The notes under the pieces were generated by a model. The model did not search any database. It saw only the letters and a list, made by a program, of their open reading frames with translations, and was not told the origin of the DNA. A stretch of 64,000 nt of DNA, from positions 100,927 through 164,926 of the forward strand of contig JAHLLM010000006.1 of the NCBI GenBank assembly GCA_020444175.1. The letters are read 5' to 3'. Positions 25,931-34,743 of this stretch are shown one piece after another; the first letter of the stretch is position 1; each line of letters begins with the position of its first letter. Origin of the DNA: Desulfobulbaceae bacterium. Its GTDB lineage: Bacteria; Desulfobacterota; Desulfobulbia; Desulfobulbales; SURF-16. The position numbers and the translations under genes are program-made.

Positions 25931-26728
25931 TTACCAAATGATCACAAAGTCGGCCACATCTTTGCCTGCCATCTGACTAGAATGATTTACGGCACGTATA
26001 ACCTGCATGGCAGCATCTGAGCCAGCTTTGCTGGTTGTGCTCATTAACAAGGGAGAATTGCGACCACCGTTAAAGAGCTGCACGATATTGCAGGTGTCTT
26101 GGTTCTTCTCCCGCAACAATCCTCCAAGAAACTGCGTTTTCTCGATTACATCCTGATGCCACTTGATATCTTTAAGCGTATGGATTGAACCGACAAATAC
26201 AAAAATCTTGTCGTATAGATCTGTTTCGAAAGCATGGTTTATGTTTCGATACATCACGGGATCACGTTTTTTATTAACTTTATCAGTATCAATCCCCTTG
26301 ATTGTCAACGGGTACTTTGTTTCCAATTTCCCCAGAGATCTAATCAGGGCTCTGTATTCAGCCGTGTCTATTACTTTTGAACTGATCCAATCTCCAGAAG
26401 GATTCTGTCCATTAAGGGCTTTTTCTAAATCGTCCTGATTTTCCTCTGGTATTTCAAGGGCTACATACACTTTTTCCCCTTGAATTAAGGCTTTTTTGAT
26501 CAGAGATAAAAAGGCGGCTTTTCCTTCTGGACGATCATGGCTATCACCAAACAGAATGATCCTTTTATCACCACAGGAATGAATAATGTCATCGGCCAGT
26601 TGATTATTTATCCCGGAGGAGCTAGCAGTCAAAACGTTAAAGCAAAGACTGATAAAGACAACCCCAAGATATAAGATCATTCGCACTATTTTATTGAAAT
26701 GAACTGATTTCAAATTTCCAGAAACCAC
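25931..26728 (-). CDS. Exported ChaN/EreA-like domain protein
   Basis: 265 residues (GTG start at 26728; the ATG at 26680 would give a tighter signal peptide, MILYLGVVFISLCFNVLTAS). The mature part begins DKRIILFGDSHDRPEGKAAF, followed by VYVALEIPEENQDDLE and later FVFVGSIHTLK: the G-(D/E)-x-H, A-x-E-x-P and G-x-x-H pattern of the EreA/ChaN/TraB-like superfamily. Known members include haem-binding lipoproteins and erythromycin esterases, so hydrolase or haem binding are both possible. No lipobox is seen. It is divergently placed from the VPLP-CTERM gene at 26988. Confidence 0.7.
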   Translation of the reverse strand: MVSGNLKSVHFNKIVRMILYLGVVFISLCFNVLTASSSGINNQLADDIIHSCGDKRIILFGDSHDRPEGKAAFLSLIKKALIQGEKVYVALEIPEENQDDLEKALNGQNPSGDWISSKVIDTAEYRALIRSLGKLETKYPLTIKGIDTDKVNKKRDPVMYRNINHAFETDLYDKIFVFVGSIHTLKDIKWHQDVIEKTQFLGGLLREKNQDTCNIVQLFNGGRNSPLLMSTTSKAGSDAAMQVIRAVNHSSQMAGKDVADFVIIW

Positions 26729-26987
26729 GTATCGCCTTTAACCCATGCGAGAAATAAATTAATCCCCAGACCTATTCCTAACAGAACCAACAAAATTATT
26801 TACCGATCAAGTTGAGCTTTCAAGTCTACTTTTCCGGTTTCCATATAAAATCTTCAAGCTAAGAAAAAATATTCTCTTTCGTCTCAATGTGACAAAATGC
26901 CACATTTACATTTATCTAGCCAAATGAAATACTTCTATTTGACAGGAATTTCAATAATTAATGTAGAAAATGTGAAGGGAGGGAAAG

Positions 26988-27578
26988 ATGCAAAAGTACA
27001 ATCTGGTAATTTGTCTAGTTGTGTTATTCGGCTTTATGGCACCGGAGCAACCAAACGCAGCCATCATCCCGACAGAAGAGTATGGCCTTATTCTCTATGA
27101 TGATGTGAATGAATTATATTGGTTCAGGGCAACTTTTTTATACTCAGGTGACTTCAATTCTACTCTGTTCCTCCTCAATTTCCTGAACGAAGAAAGGCAA
27201 GAGGCAGTCGAATATGGACTTCCAATAGATCAAAGTCCATGGCGTATAGCTACTTCAGCAGATATGGGGGAATTGTGGTCTCATTATAGCGCCGATGAAA
27301 TAGCAGCAGCATTCTTGACCCCACCGGATATCAATATCCCGAACTATCTTTTTGGAATTTATGACAGCGTCCCCTCGCCTGGGTATCATCATGCTGCAGG
27401 GAATTACTCGTTAAGCTCTTTGACAGAATACACAATTGGCGATGATGAAGAAAATGCTTGGCTTGGTCAATGGCTTGCTGCTGATCCCATGCCTGTACCT
27501 TTGCCGGGCTCAATTATATTTCTGGCAGCAGGGTTGGCCATGATGGGAACATTGAGCCGCCAACGAAGGAATGAATAA
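26988..27578 (+). CDS. Secreted protein with PEP/VPLP-CTERM sorting tail
   Basis: 196 residues. Signal peptide MQKYNLVICLVVLFGFMAPEQ. The mature region (residues ~28-165) is acidic and aromatic with DDVNELYWFRA and a WLGQWLAADP near the end, like exported domains of unknown function. The C-terminus is a textbook exosortase tail: VPLPGSIIFLAAGLAMMG followed by a basic RQRRNE, i.e. a VPLP motif, a hydrophobic helix and an Arg cluster. The host must therefore encode an exosortase/EpsH-type sorting enzyme, usually with exopolysaccharide genes. Ribosome site GGGAGGGAAAG directly upstream. It is one of few plus-strand genes in the island. Confidence 0.82.
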   Translation: MQKYNLVICLVVLFGFMAPEQPNAAIIPTEEYGLILYDDVNELYWFRATFLYSGDFNSTLFLLNFLNEERQEAVEYGLPIDQSPWRIATSADMGELWSHYSADEIAAAFLTPPDINIPNYLFGIYDSVPSPGYHHAAGNYSLSSLTEYTIGDDEENAWLGQWLAADPMPVPLPGSIIFLAAGLAMMGTLSRQRRNE

Positions 27579-27853
27579 AGGGCATCAATTCGTAATAATC
27601 CTGCCTCAATGCGACAAAGGAAGAACAGTAGACATATTCACTTCTGGTGAGCAGATTCTCTGAAGACCTTACCCTTGACAATCACAAAATTTCTTTTTCA
27701 AAGAGGTCCATGCCCTCCGATACTTTCGTTGAAAAATTCTTCTCCTGAAGACGAGGGGCTTTGACAATCTCCGAGCTGTAAGGGGATTTTGGGGAGTACG
27801 TTGCTCTCTGCCCTTAGCTGTTATATCCCACAATATAATTTGGAAAATACGAT

Positions 27854-28753
27854 TTACCGAAAATGTCTTCTCCAACGCCTCGGCCATGGTCCTAATGCAA
27901 AAACGCATTCTCTTACGAGTCTTCTCCCTTGAACTTTTGGAGAAACGCAACTCATACGATTCAGGATCATAGGACTGTGCGGAGCATACAATTCTTTAAT
28001 ACATTTATGATAGGCATTGGTCACCATGACTGCAACTCCACGATCTGCCGCCAACGTAGCGCTTCTTACAAGCCGTTTTTGGTCTTCCCAAGAAAAATTC
28101 TTTTCATTGTAACGTCGGAAGGAGTTATTCTCATGTGATACGGTGTAAGTTGGATCGCAGAAAACTACATCTCCTGGCTTCGCCAATCTAAGAAGGGATT
28201 CAAAGTCGCCTGGCCTCAAATTGGCACTACGCAACGCGATAGATGCCTTTTTCAGTAGTTTGTTGCGCCATAGGATCTCGGGGGTGCGGTCACCACCTCC
28301 AAAAGGCACGTTAAATTTCCCGTCCTTATTCAGGCGATAAATACCACCAAAAGCAGTCCGATTAAGATATAAAAATCTTACAGCTCTTTCTACAGCATTA
28401 TCAGGTTCTTCGTTTCGAATGCGATAGTATTCCTCTCGGCTAGCAGGCAGTTCTTTTAACAGGGTGATGACCTCCTCATGATGGTCTCGAACCTGCACAT
28501 AGGTGTTAACGAGGTCACCATTTACATCAGAAAGTACAGCACGTTGTGGGCGAAGAACAAAAAATACAGACCCGCCACCAAGGAACGGCTCATAATAAGT
28601 AGATCGCAGGCATTCCTTGATACAGAGAGCTAGTTTGGGGGCAATCCACCTTTTGCCTCCTGGCCACTTTAGAAATGGCTGAATCGTACTAGTTGAGACA
28701 CCAACGGTTTCTTCACTGCAGGAATGCTTTTGACTTGTTCCCATAGCATTCAT
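27854..28753 (-). CDS. Dam-type (D12 class) N6-adenine DNA methyltransferase
   Basis: About 299 residues from the ATG at 28753 (the ATG at 28744, nine bases after AAGAG, is equally good). D12-class elements: the N-terminal QPFLKWPGGKRWIAPKL, YYEPFLGGGSVFF (SAM-binding motif I), FLYLNRTAFGGIYRLNKDG, and the catalytic motif CDPTYTV, where DPPY of most members is DPTY. It begins 25 bases after the stop of the unknown gene and is the last gene of the operon with the AAA ATPase and phosphoesterase. The C-terminal tail (PWPRRWRRHFR) is Arg-rich and atypical; loss of one C near 27890 would restore a more protein-like ending, so a late frameshift is possible. Likely role: marking self DNA. Confidence 0.88.
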   Translation of the reverse strand: MNAMGTSQKHSCSEETVGVSTSTIQPFLKWPGGKRWIAPKLALCIKECLRSTYYEPFLGGGSVFFVLRPQRAVLSDVNGDLVNTYVQVRDHHEEVITLLKELPASREEYYRIRNEEPDNAVERAVRFLYLNRTAFGGIYRLNKDGKFNVPFGGGDRTPEILWRNKLLKKASIALRSANLRPGDFESLLRLAKPGDVVFCDPTYTVSHENNSFRRYNEKNFSWEDQKRLVRSATLAADRGVAVMVTNAYHKCIKELYAPHSPMILNRMSCVSPKVQGRRLVRECVFALGPWPRRWRRHFR

Positions 28754-28778
28754 CTCTTGGCAATTTGATATTGCATTC

Positions 28779-29777
28779 TTATTCCGGTACACAAAATGAG
28801 AAACCGTATGCTGGGCCAAACGGGTTAACATTAACAGGTTCAGACTGCTGGTTTTGTCGACGTGACACATGGAAACAAACAATTCCGGGATGCCCAAACA
28901 CTACAGGCACAAGGGATGAGGCGAGGATAAGGGGCTTCGGGCCATCTGGAACAAGGATTACGTCCCCCAGGCGATGAAACTCGCGTACCACTCCTGCAAT
29001 TCTGCTATATGCGTAAGCAAAATCGCGCATATCTATTGAGAATACATGGTTTGCACCTGAAAGAATATCCTCATTATCACGTTCAACTCTTTCAACATAA
29101 TCTGGACGAGTTCCAGGTGAAGCAAAGAAACAGACTAGATTGGCGGGGTCAAGCACACTCCAAATCGCGTGCGACCTGATCCTGTCGAATCCCAAACCTA
29201 GACAGTGGGTTCTCACTTCGGGGTTGAGACTTGGTCTACCACTAAATACGCTAAAATCTTCTACCCCCGCCGTTGGGTACTCAGTTTCTGGATAAGAACC
29301 TGGAGTATACCAGAAAAACAATTTGTCACAGGCACGAACTACCTCTGAGAGCACAAATGGCAAATTACAATACCAAGACCGCGGCATACTTGAGTAGTCC
29401 ACATGTACTTCCACAGGGGTATCTCCACTATTCCCTATGCAGTCGATAACAACTTCCTTCACTACATCCAGCACCTCCGCTCCCTTGTCTTCGGGAACCA
29501 CCACGGATAGTTTTTTCTCATTATAAAATTTATCGTTATGGGGACGATTCAAAGCTTGCCGGTAATCATTGAACCCAATTATACAGTAAGTGTTTCTGCT
29601 ACCTGGGGTGAGAATTTGCAACGTTTTTTTCATCCAATCACTGCTACGAGACTCATAGCCACTGACGCCAATCATTAGGCGAATTGTGTTGCTAGAAACG
29701 CTCTGATCCAACCATTCTTGATGTTTCCAAGAAGTGATATGCCCAAGAAAAAAGGACTTATTACTTGTTCTTTTCAT
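28779..29777 (-). CDS. Unknown protein in phosphoesterase/AAA/methylase operon
   Basis: 332 residues, no family recognised. Its start overlaps the AAA gene by 17 bases and its stop lies 25 bases before the methylase, so it is an integral operon member. Predicted alternation of strands and helices suggests a Rossmann-like N-terminal half: IRLMIGVSGYESRSSDW (residues ~32-48), TYCIIGFNDY near 64, VEVHVDYSSMPRSWY near 120 and KLFFWYTPGSYPETEY near 149. The D-Y-S-S-M-P-R and S-G-Y-E-S-R-S stretches look like conserved functional loops. The C-terminal half has VLDPANLVCFFASPGTRPDY and GDVILVPDGPKPLILAS, again loop-strand patterns typical of ligand-binding folds. No transmembrane segments, no zinc ligands. 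It could be the effector or the sensor of the cassette. Confidence 0.75.
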   Translation of the reverse strand: MKRTSNKSFFLGHITSWKHQEWLDQSVSSNTIRLMIGVSGYESRSSDWMKKTLQILTPGSRNTYCIIGFNDYRQALNRPHNDKFYNEKKLSVVVPEDKGAEVLDVVKEVVIDCIGNSGDTPVEVHVDYSSMPRSWYCNLPFVLSEVVRACDKLFFWYTPGSYPETEYPTAGVEDFSVFSGRPSLNPEVRTHCLGLGFDRIRSHAIWSVLDPANLVCFFASPGTRPDYVERVERDNEDILSGANHVFSIDMRDFAYAYSRIAGVVREFHRLGDVILVPDGPKPLILASSLVPVVFGHPGIVCFHVSRRQNQQSEPVNVNPFGPAYGFSFCVPE

Positions 29778-31593
29778 TGAAAGGTAGCTCCAATTGCCCC
29801 AAAACCTGTTTTACCTGTTTTCTGTTTAAGGGGGGATCTGATTTTGGTTGTAGACCAGGCAAAACTCCGCCCCTGTGACGAAGTCGTGGCGGTTCTCCCA
29901 CTTCCCTTAAGGGTAACCAAAAGTAGACGCCCAAAAGATAAGACAACCGGAGGGATGATTCCTCTGTAACAGAATACAGAAAACTTTGTTCATCCGTCTT
30001 GATGAAACAATAAGCAATTCCAAGTTCTAACGCGTTGAAAAGCAATTCATTATTAAGAATGTCATCGCTAACACTAAATTTACATCCTACGAACTTCATG
30101 TCTGGGCCGTGTACCTTCTCCTGCAATACATTGCCGACTTGATCAATCAAACCACGGAGAACCATACCAAACTCAGGGTAACCTTCAACTGCTGTATGCA
30201 TATCGTCACAAAAGTTGCTTATTGCACGATGTTGCTCTTTGGGGGTGAGGGGATTGCAACGAGCTACCTTGAAAATTGCATTCATGATTTGTATAAAACG
30301 CCTTGGGTTACCGTCAGCAACTCTCCTTATCGTTGCAGCTCCTGCGAACCAACCTGTCGTTCTGTTTCCTTTTGAATTTTCTTTCCGCATCCGACGGACG
30401 TAGTAGATCGGGGCGAATTTTTTGAGGTATGCATGTTTTAACTTCTTCGGTTTTCCTGAAAGCTCATCTATTCGCTTTTCTCGCTGTTCAGATAGTGCTT
30501 CCTTGATACCAGACATGATAGTTTCTTCTGAAGTTTCATCGTCTCCCATTTCAGCACGGTAATAATCCACAAGATCATCGCCATGTCCTTCCTTTCCCAA
30601 AAAGCTTTGGAGGGTAACATCTTCTGCCTGAATTCCGCATCGTTTTAATCTAGATTGGCACACAAAATTTGTTAAGCCAATGAAATCAGAGGAGTCGTGA
30701 TCAAGGTCGATGCGGCGGTAATTGAAGTCACTGCCATGCGGTTCTACAAATATTCCAGGCTGATTAGTCGCACGAGTGTTGTGCTTATAAGGAAGAGTTG
30801 CCATTTTCAGAACGAGGGGACGTTCCGCAGCCCTCATGAAAGTGTTTATGCATTGAAGACAGCTCTTGTCCAAGAATTCTGCTTCGTCTATGCAGACTAG
30901 CCAATGTGTATGACTCATATCAATATTTAATACAGGTTCTAAGCCCCGGATAGCATTTTTGATCGGCAATAATATAGGTTGCGCTAAAAGCCGAAATTCT
31001 GGTGCTTGATTAACATCTTTTAGGTTGAAAATAGAGTTGAAGCACTGATCCACCACGCCAATTAAATCGGTAATACTTGCAGGTGGAGGGGCTATGTCTG
31101 CGAACCAAAGTGTTGAGAGATACTCGCACAGGTCAAATTCTGCCCCTGCTCTAAGTTTCCTATCTGCAAAGACATCTTTAAGGACTTCGCGTAATTCAGA
31201 AAGGAATGCATGAATTGCTGCGCAATTAAAAGCATACTGAAAAAAAACAATCCTATCCTCCTGTGGGACCCTCTGTCCAGGAAGGGCTCCCATGAACTCA
31301 AGGTTCATTGGCACGTAAAAACCAATAAATTGTCGTGTCTCTATAATTGTTTTTGCACTTTTATGATTAAGATGCTTTAAATTCGAGTAGGTCAGCATCC
31401 TGAGTAATGCAGTCTTCCCACTCCCACGTGTCCCGACGAGAATTTCGTTTTCTTCATTAAACAGTGACCAGAAAAAAGACGTTGGATAGAATTCCAATCG
31501 GCTCTTTGTAGAATCATATGCTCGGAATTGGGCGTCATGAAAGGGATTTGGTCCGGTGTATCCATTAAGCATGTCACTAAGTCTTTCAGGCAT
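29761..31593 (-). CDS. ORC/CDC6-like AAA+ ATPase of candidate defence operon
   Basis: 610 residues. P-loop EILVGTRGSGKTALLRML near residue 52 and Walker B HWLVCIDEAEFL near 230, followed by LVLKMATLPY as a sensor-1-like strand. The G-T-R-G-S-G-K-T loop and the domain length recall the bacterial ORC-CDC6 family of AAA proteins, DNA-bound switch ATPases; a GNPRRFIQIMNAIF helix near 420 fits a sensor-2/lid region, and a winged-helix-like C-terminal part could follow. The gene begins 8 bases before the stop of the phosphoesterase gene and ends inside the start of the unknown gene, so translation is coupled along the operon. Family placement is by motif only. Confidence 0.82.
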   Translation of the reverse strand: MPERLSDMLNGYTGPNPFHDAQFRAYDSTKSRLEFYPTSFFWSLFNEENEILVGTRGSGKTALLRMLTYSNLKHLNHKSAKTIIETRQFIGFYVPMNLEFMGALPGQRVPQEDRIVFFQYAFNCAAIHAFLSELREVLKDVFADRKLRAGAEFDLCEYLSTLWFADIAPPPASITDLIGVVDQCFNSIFNLKDVNQAPEFRLLAQPILLPIKNAIRGLEPVLNIDMSHTHWLVCIDEAEFLDKSCLQCINTFMRAAERPLVLKMATLPYKHNTRATNQPGIFVEPHGSDFNYRRIDLDHDSSDFIGLTNFVCQSRLKRCGIQAEDVTLQSFLGKEGHGDDLVDYYRAEMGDDETSEETIMSGIKEALSEQREKRIDELSGKPKKLKHAYLKKFAPIYYVRRMRKENSKGNRTTGWFAGAATIRRVADGNPRRFIQIMNAIFKVARCNPLTPKEQHRAISNFCDDMHTAVEGYPEFGMVLRGLIDQVGNVLQEKVHGPDMKFVGCKFSVSDDILNNELLFNALELGIAYCFIKTDEQSFLYSVTEESSLRLSYLLGVYFWLPLREVGEPPRLRHRGGVLPGLQPKSDPPLNRKQVKQVLGQLELPFNEKNK

Positions 31594-32839
31594 TTCGGGA
31601 TTTCCTCACCATCACTGATTTAGGGAACTCACCAATAATCTGGTACTTTTGTTTACACAAATGACTGCGAAGCATCTTGTTCAGCTCTCGAATCGGCATG
31701 CATTGAAGCGAAAGCGGAAGATCCTCATATTTAGTCAGATCGAAAACGCCTTCACCCGTTCCCGCAATACAAGATTCAATAACCTGAGACAGATCGTTGA
31801 TTTTGCTGTGGTGATCATAGACATCTGCAAACCTCTGGACAGCATCCAGTGGTACGCGGGCATCATAGAGCGAGGCTTTCCACCCCTCTGCAATTGAATA
31901 TTCAAAAGTTTTTACTCGGCCTACTGCAGACCTATTGTCGAGACGACTCTCGAAGGAGACAAGGTGGAAAAGATTTGGTATCTGGCCTCCGCAGCGTTGT
32001 TGCTCGTTCACGGCAAGGCTGCCCGCGCAAAGCAGGGTGACAGGAGAAATCCATCCCGTGCGAATTTCAGTAAAGAGCATGGGATGATGCCGATGTCCAT
32101 GGCAAACAAAGTCTATACCTGATTTCCCTATTAGATCCATCAAGAAGTCCCCCTCTTCTAAGCAAGAAATATCCTCAACTTCAAAAGGGTAGCGATAGTT
32201 GAAAGGGTGATGATGAAGAAGCAGGACGTGCCATTTGTCATCATCCAGCTTTTGCCCTAAATGCTCCTTTAACCATAATCTCTGATCTTCCCCGAGTTTG
32301 CCGTGTCTGTATTTCTGATCGTGGCTACAGTAGTAACCGGAGTTCACCACAAAGATTCGGAAGTTATCACCTTGAATTAGGCCGCAACCAGGGACAGGCC
32401 CTTTGTCATCATAGTTGACCCTTGGCAGTAGAATGTCGCCTACACAGGCCCCTACTCTGAGATAGAGCTCCTTCAGAGTCCCTGAAGATTCCTTTCCTGG
32501 AATGCGCGTAATTTGCCAGTCAACATCGTGATTTCCGTATGCATATATGATATTTGATTGACTAACATTGAGCTGCTGAGCAATCTCCTCCAGCGTTGAC
32601 ATGCAACCAACGAACTCCTCTGGGCTACCGCAAGAGGTGAGATCCCCGGCCACAAGAATTGCCCCTACATTTTCATTTTTTGTAACTTGTATTAGACTCT
32701 CCTTCATTGAAACTGCACCAGAAATGATCCCTGAAGGCGGAGCTTCAGGTAAGGCAAATTCTTTGCTTACCGCAAGGTTTCCAAAATGAAGATCACTCAG
32801 AACAAGGAGAGTCAGAGGTTGAGGTTTGGTAGATTCCAT
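31586..32839 (-). CDS. Calcineurin-like metallophosphoesterase, first gene of candidate defence operon
   Basis: 417 residues from the ATG at 32839; the open frame extends 50 codons further upstream but without family-like sequence. All five metal-binding blocks of the calcineurin-like superfamily are present in order: VLSDLHFG (DxH) near residue 16, VAGDLTSCG (GDxxxxG) near 63, YGNHDVDW (GNHD) near 97, LLLHHHPF (H) near 207 and CHGHRHHPM (GHxH) near 249. The enzyme should be active on phosphodiesters: nucleic acid ends, cyclic nucleotides or other nucleotides. It overlaps the AAA gene by 8 bases. Architecture beyond the catalytic domain (about 130 C-terminal residues ending KSVMVRKSRNA) is unrecognised. 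Confidence 0.88.
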   Translation of the reverse strand: MESTKPQPLTLLVLSDLHFGNLAVSKEFALPEAPPSGIISGAVSMKESLIQVTKNENVGAILVAGDLTSCGSPEEFVGCMSTLEEIAQQLNVSQSNIIYAYGNHDVDWQITRIPGKESSGTLKELYLRVGACVGDILLPRVNYDDKGPVPGCGLIQGDNFRIFVVNSGYYCSHDQKYRHGKLGEDQRLWLKEHLGQKLDDDKWHVLLLHHHPFNYRYPFEVEDISCLEEGDFLMDLIGKSGIDFVCHGHRHHPMLFTEIRTGWISPVTLLCAGSLAVNEQQRCGGQIPNLFHLVSFESRLDNRSAVGRVKTFEYSIAEGWKASLYDARVPLDAVQRFADVYDHHSKINDLSQVIESCIAGTGEGVFDLTKYEDLPLSLQCMPIRELNKMLRSHLCKQKYQIIGEFPKSVMVRKSRNA

Positions 32840-33497
32840 CTTATTGTATTGCTCCAAAGATTTCGGCTTAACCACGCCAGTATCGAGTCTTGCAAAACAT
32901 TTATTGTCCACACTCCAAAAGGTAAAACTGGAACCGCATTCTCCTTGTAACCCCCCAACAAGCGCCGTGGAAAAAGATATCAAAAGCAAAATAATTCGTT
33001 AGGTTTATAATCCAATCAAAAACAAGTTGCAATGAGAGGATAAGAGGACCGAATTCCCTAACTTTCAATGGCTGATAGGTGTTGACCCCAAAATACTGGG
33101 ACAACATTATTCCGCTCCAGTTTACGTCAGGGCGGCGAGATATTCTGCACCTCACATGTCTGTAATGGTGCTTGGTGAGGTGGAAAATTTTTACCATTAA
33201 ATCTCCAGCCATAAAGGTCACGATACTTTCCAAATTATGAGCACTATTCTATCCGATGCAATAATTTGCAAGGAAAATATGGCTGTTGGACTTCTTTAGA
33301 TTGGTGAGTAGTAGGATTGAGATGTGAATTGGGAAAGTTAATGTGTGCTAGATTTTACAGAACTGAACATTCTTCCTGACTTTATCAATCGCTCTCATAA
33401 CTGCGGGTGAACCATCAAATGTCATTTCTGTTCCTATTTGATAATCGCCCCCCTGTTCTGCATTCACTGATCAACGAATCCCCTCCCCTCTCCTTCT
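32840..33497. other. Gene-poor region upstream of the candidate defence operon
   Basis: About 660 bp that should contain the promoter of the phosphoesterase operon. A minus-strand frame at 32901-33233 has no ribosome site or family-like sequence. The right copy of the 150-bp direct repeat lies at 33231-33382. Confidence 0.5.
33231..33382. repeat. Diverged 150-bp direct repeat, right copy
   Basis: CGATGCAATAATTTGCAAGG, GATGTGAATTGGG and ACAGAACTGAACATTC align in order with 22671-22820. Same orientation, about 10.5 kb apart. Confidence 0.6.
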
Positions 33498-33839
33498 CTA
33501 ATCCTCATCATCAACAATTGGTCCTTCAACAGTATCAACAATCATTGAATGACACTTCACCTCAAACCATTCGTTGAACAACTCCAGATTTCTTCCAGCC
33601 GGCCACAAAGACTCATCCGTGTACCAATTTTCAAGCTCACTCTCAAACAACGCCCGAAAATTGAGCTTGATCCATTCTTCGATATGGTCTGCCTCCCGAT
33701 CATCAACCAGATAAACTGTCCTTTCTTCATTGGCATCTTCCATGCTGATTGAAAAATCTTTGTTATAGGGATCAGAATCACAGATCCATTTCACCATTGG
33801 TCCTTTGTACTTTAAAATAACCGCTGCCCGGTTAATCAT
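33498..33839 (-). CDS. Small acidic protein of unknown function
   Basis: 113 residues, acidic (C-terminus GPIVDDED), with KYKGPMVKWICDSDPYNKDF and WIKLNFRALFESELENWYTD segments that look structured. No family recognised. It lies 19 bp after the stop of the methyltransferase-like gene at 33859, so both are probably one transcript. Confidence 0.6.
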   Translation of the reverse strand: MINRAAVILKYKGPMVKWICDSDPYNKDFSISMEDANEERTVYLVDDREADHIEEWIKLNFRALFESELENWYTDESLWPAGRNLELFNEWFEVKCHSMIVDTVEGPIVDDED

Positions 33840-33858
33840 GTAAATACCTTTTAATCAT

Positions 33859-34743
33859 CTAAGAACTTTCGCGTATCTTTCTGCAAACCGTCATACAGTG
33901 TTGCCTGTGCGGTTCATCAAAAAACTGATAATCAAGCATCATTGGACATCCTTCCAGCAGTCTACCAGACTCTTCAGGCGTCTTATGATCCATTTTCCAC
34001 CCTATCATCTTCAAAATGTAATCTACAAACGGGTCAGCCAGCATAGTGGTCAGAGCTGTACTGTAAACCAATACACTCCCCTCTTTCATATTTGAGGCAA
34101 GATATTGAATAACCTTTTTCGACTTGACTGTATTCATTGGACACAAAAAGCCAATTAGGGAGACGATATCAGCATCTACCGGTTTATACTTATGTATGTT
34201 TATCCGGTGAAAAGAAATATGTTCTGAAAGGCCTAGGTTATGAGTTCTTTCTTGCCCCAACTGGATTGCTACTTTGTCAATATCAATGTTCCTGATATGA
34301 ACCTTCCCTTCCAGGTCTGGATTTTCGACGAGAAGGTCAATAACATCATGGCCTACACCTGAAGCAAGATTATCCAAGTACAAAAACCTCCCGTTGTATT
34401 CCTGCCTAATGAGGCGAGCTATTTCCTTTTTGACTGCTTTGAATCGTTGGTATATCTGTTGTCCCGTGTCTGATATGAACAAATATTTATCTATTGGTTT
34501 TTGAACTTTTTTCTTTTTATATGGCCAATCAAAGGGAATGGATGAAGTGCGGTTGGCAAACGCAATGGATAAAAAATCAGAATTCTGCAGGAAATAATTT
34601 CTCAGTTGAACAAAATTTGTGCTTTCCAGATCATTTCCCAAGAAACACTGTATTAGCTGGTCCCCCTGCTCTTTTGGAATATTGTGCAGCAACTCCTGAG
34701 CATGAGGAGCATTTAGCGCTCTTTCTTTATCATTTTCCAACAT
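33859..34743 (-). CDS. SAM-dependent methyltransferase-like protein
   Basis: 294 residues. The core from residue ~115 on looks like a class I methyltransferase: FLYLDNLASGVGHDVIDLL in place of the usual D-x-G-x-G-x-G motif I, VHIRNIDIDKVAIQLGQ as the acidic strand-2 region, and ADIVSLIGFLCPM, then GSVLVYSTAL. The glycine pattern is relaxed (A-S-G-V-G), so SAM binding is probable but not certain. The N-terminal ~100 residues are helical. No substrate can be proposed; there is no sign of a DNA-methylase NPPY/DPPY motif. The ATG at 34743 has only a G-rich run upstream, not a clear ribosome site. Confidence 0.65.
   Translation of the reverse strand: MLENDKERALNAPHAQELLHNIPKEQGDQLIQCFLGNDLESTNFVQLRNYFLQNSDFLSIAFANRTSSIPFDWPYKKKKVQKPIDKYLFISDTGQQIYQRFKAVKKEIARLIRQEYNGRFLYLDNLASGVGHDVIDLLVENPDLEGKVHIRNIDIDKVAIQLGQERTHNLGLSEHISFHRINIHKYKPVDADIVSLIGFLCPMNTVKSKKVIQYLASNMKEGSVLVYSTALTTMLADPFVDYILKMIGWKMDHKTPEESGRLLEGCPMMLDYQFFDEPHRQHCMTVCRKIRESS

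Noticed and set aside
20713..26728. Integron cassette array (row of single, same-strand small genes)
   Set aside because: No integron integrase and no attC-like GTTRRRY-ended inverted repeats were seen between the genes.
27669..27950. 93-codon minus-strand frame overlapping the end of the Dam-type methylase
   Set aside because: Basic, low-likelihood composition; it is out of frame with the methylase and probably a shadow.
32901..33233. 110-codon minus-strand frame upstream of the phosphoesterase gene
   Set aside because: No start signal and no family-like sequence; the region is better read as promoter and repeat DNA.
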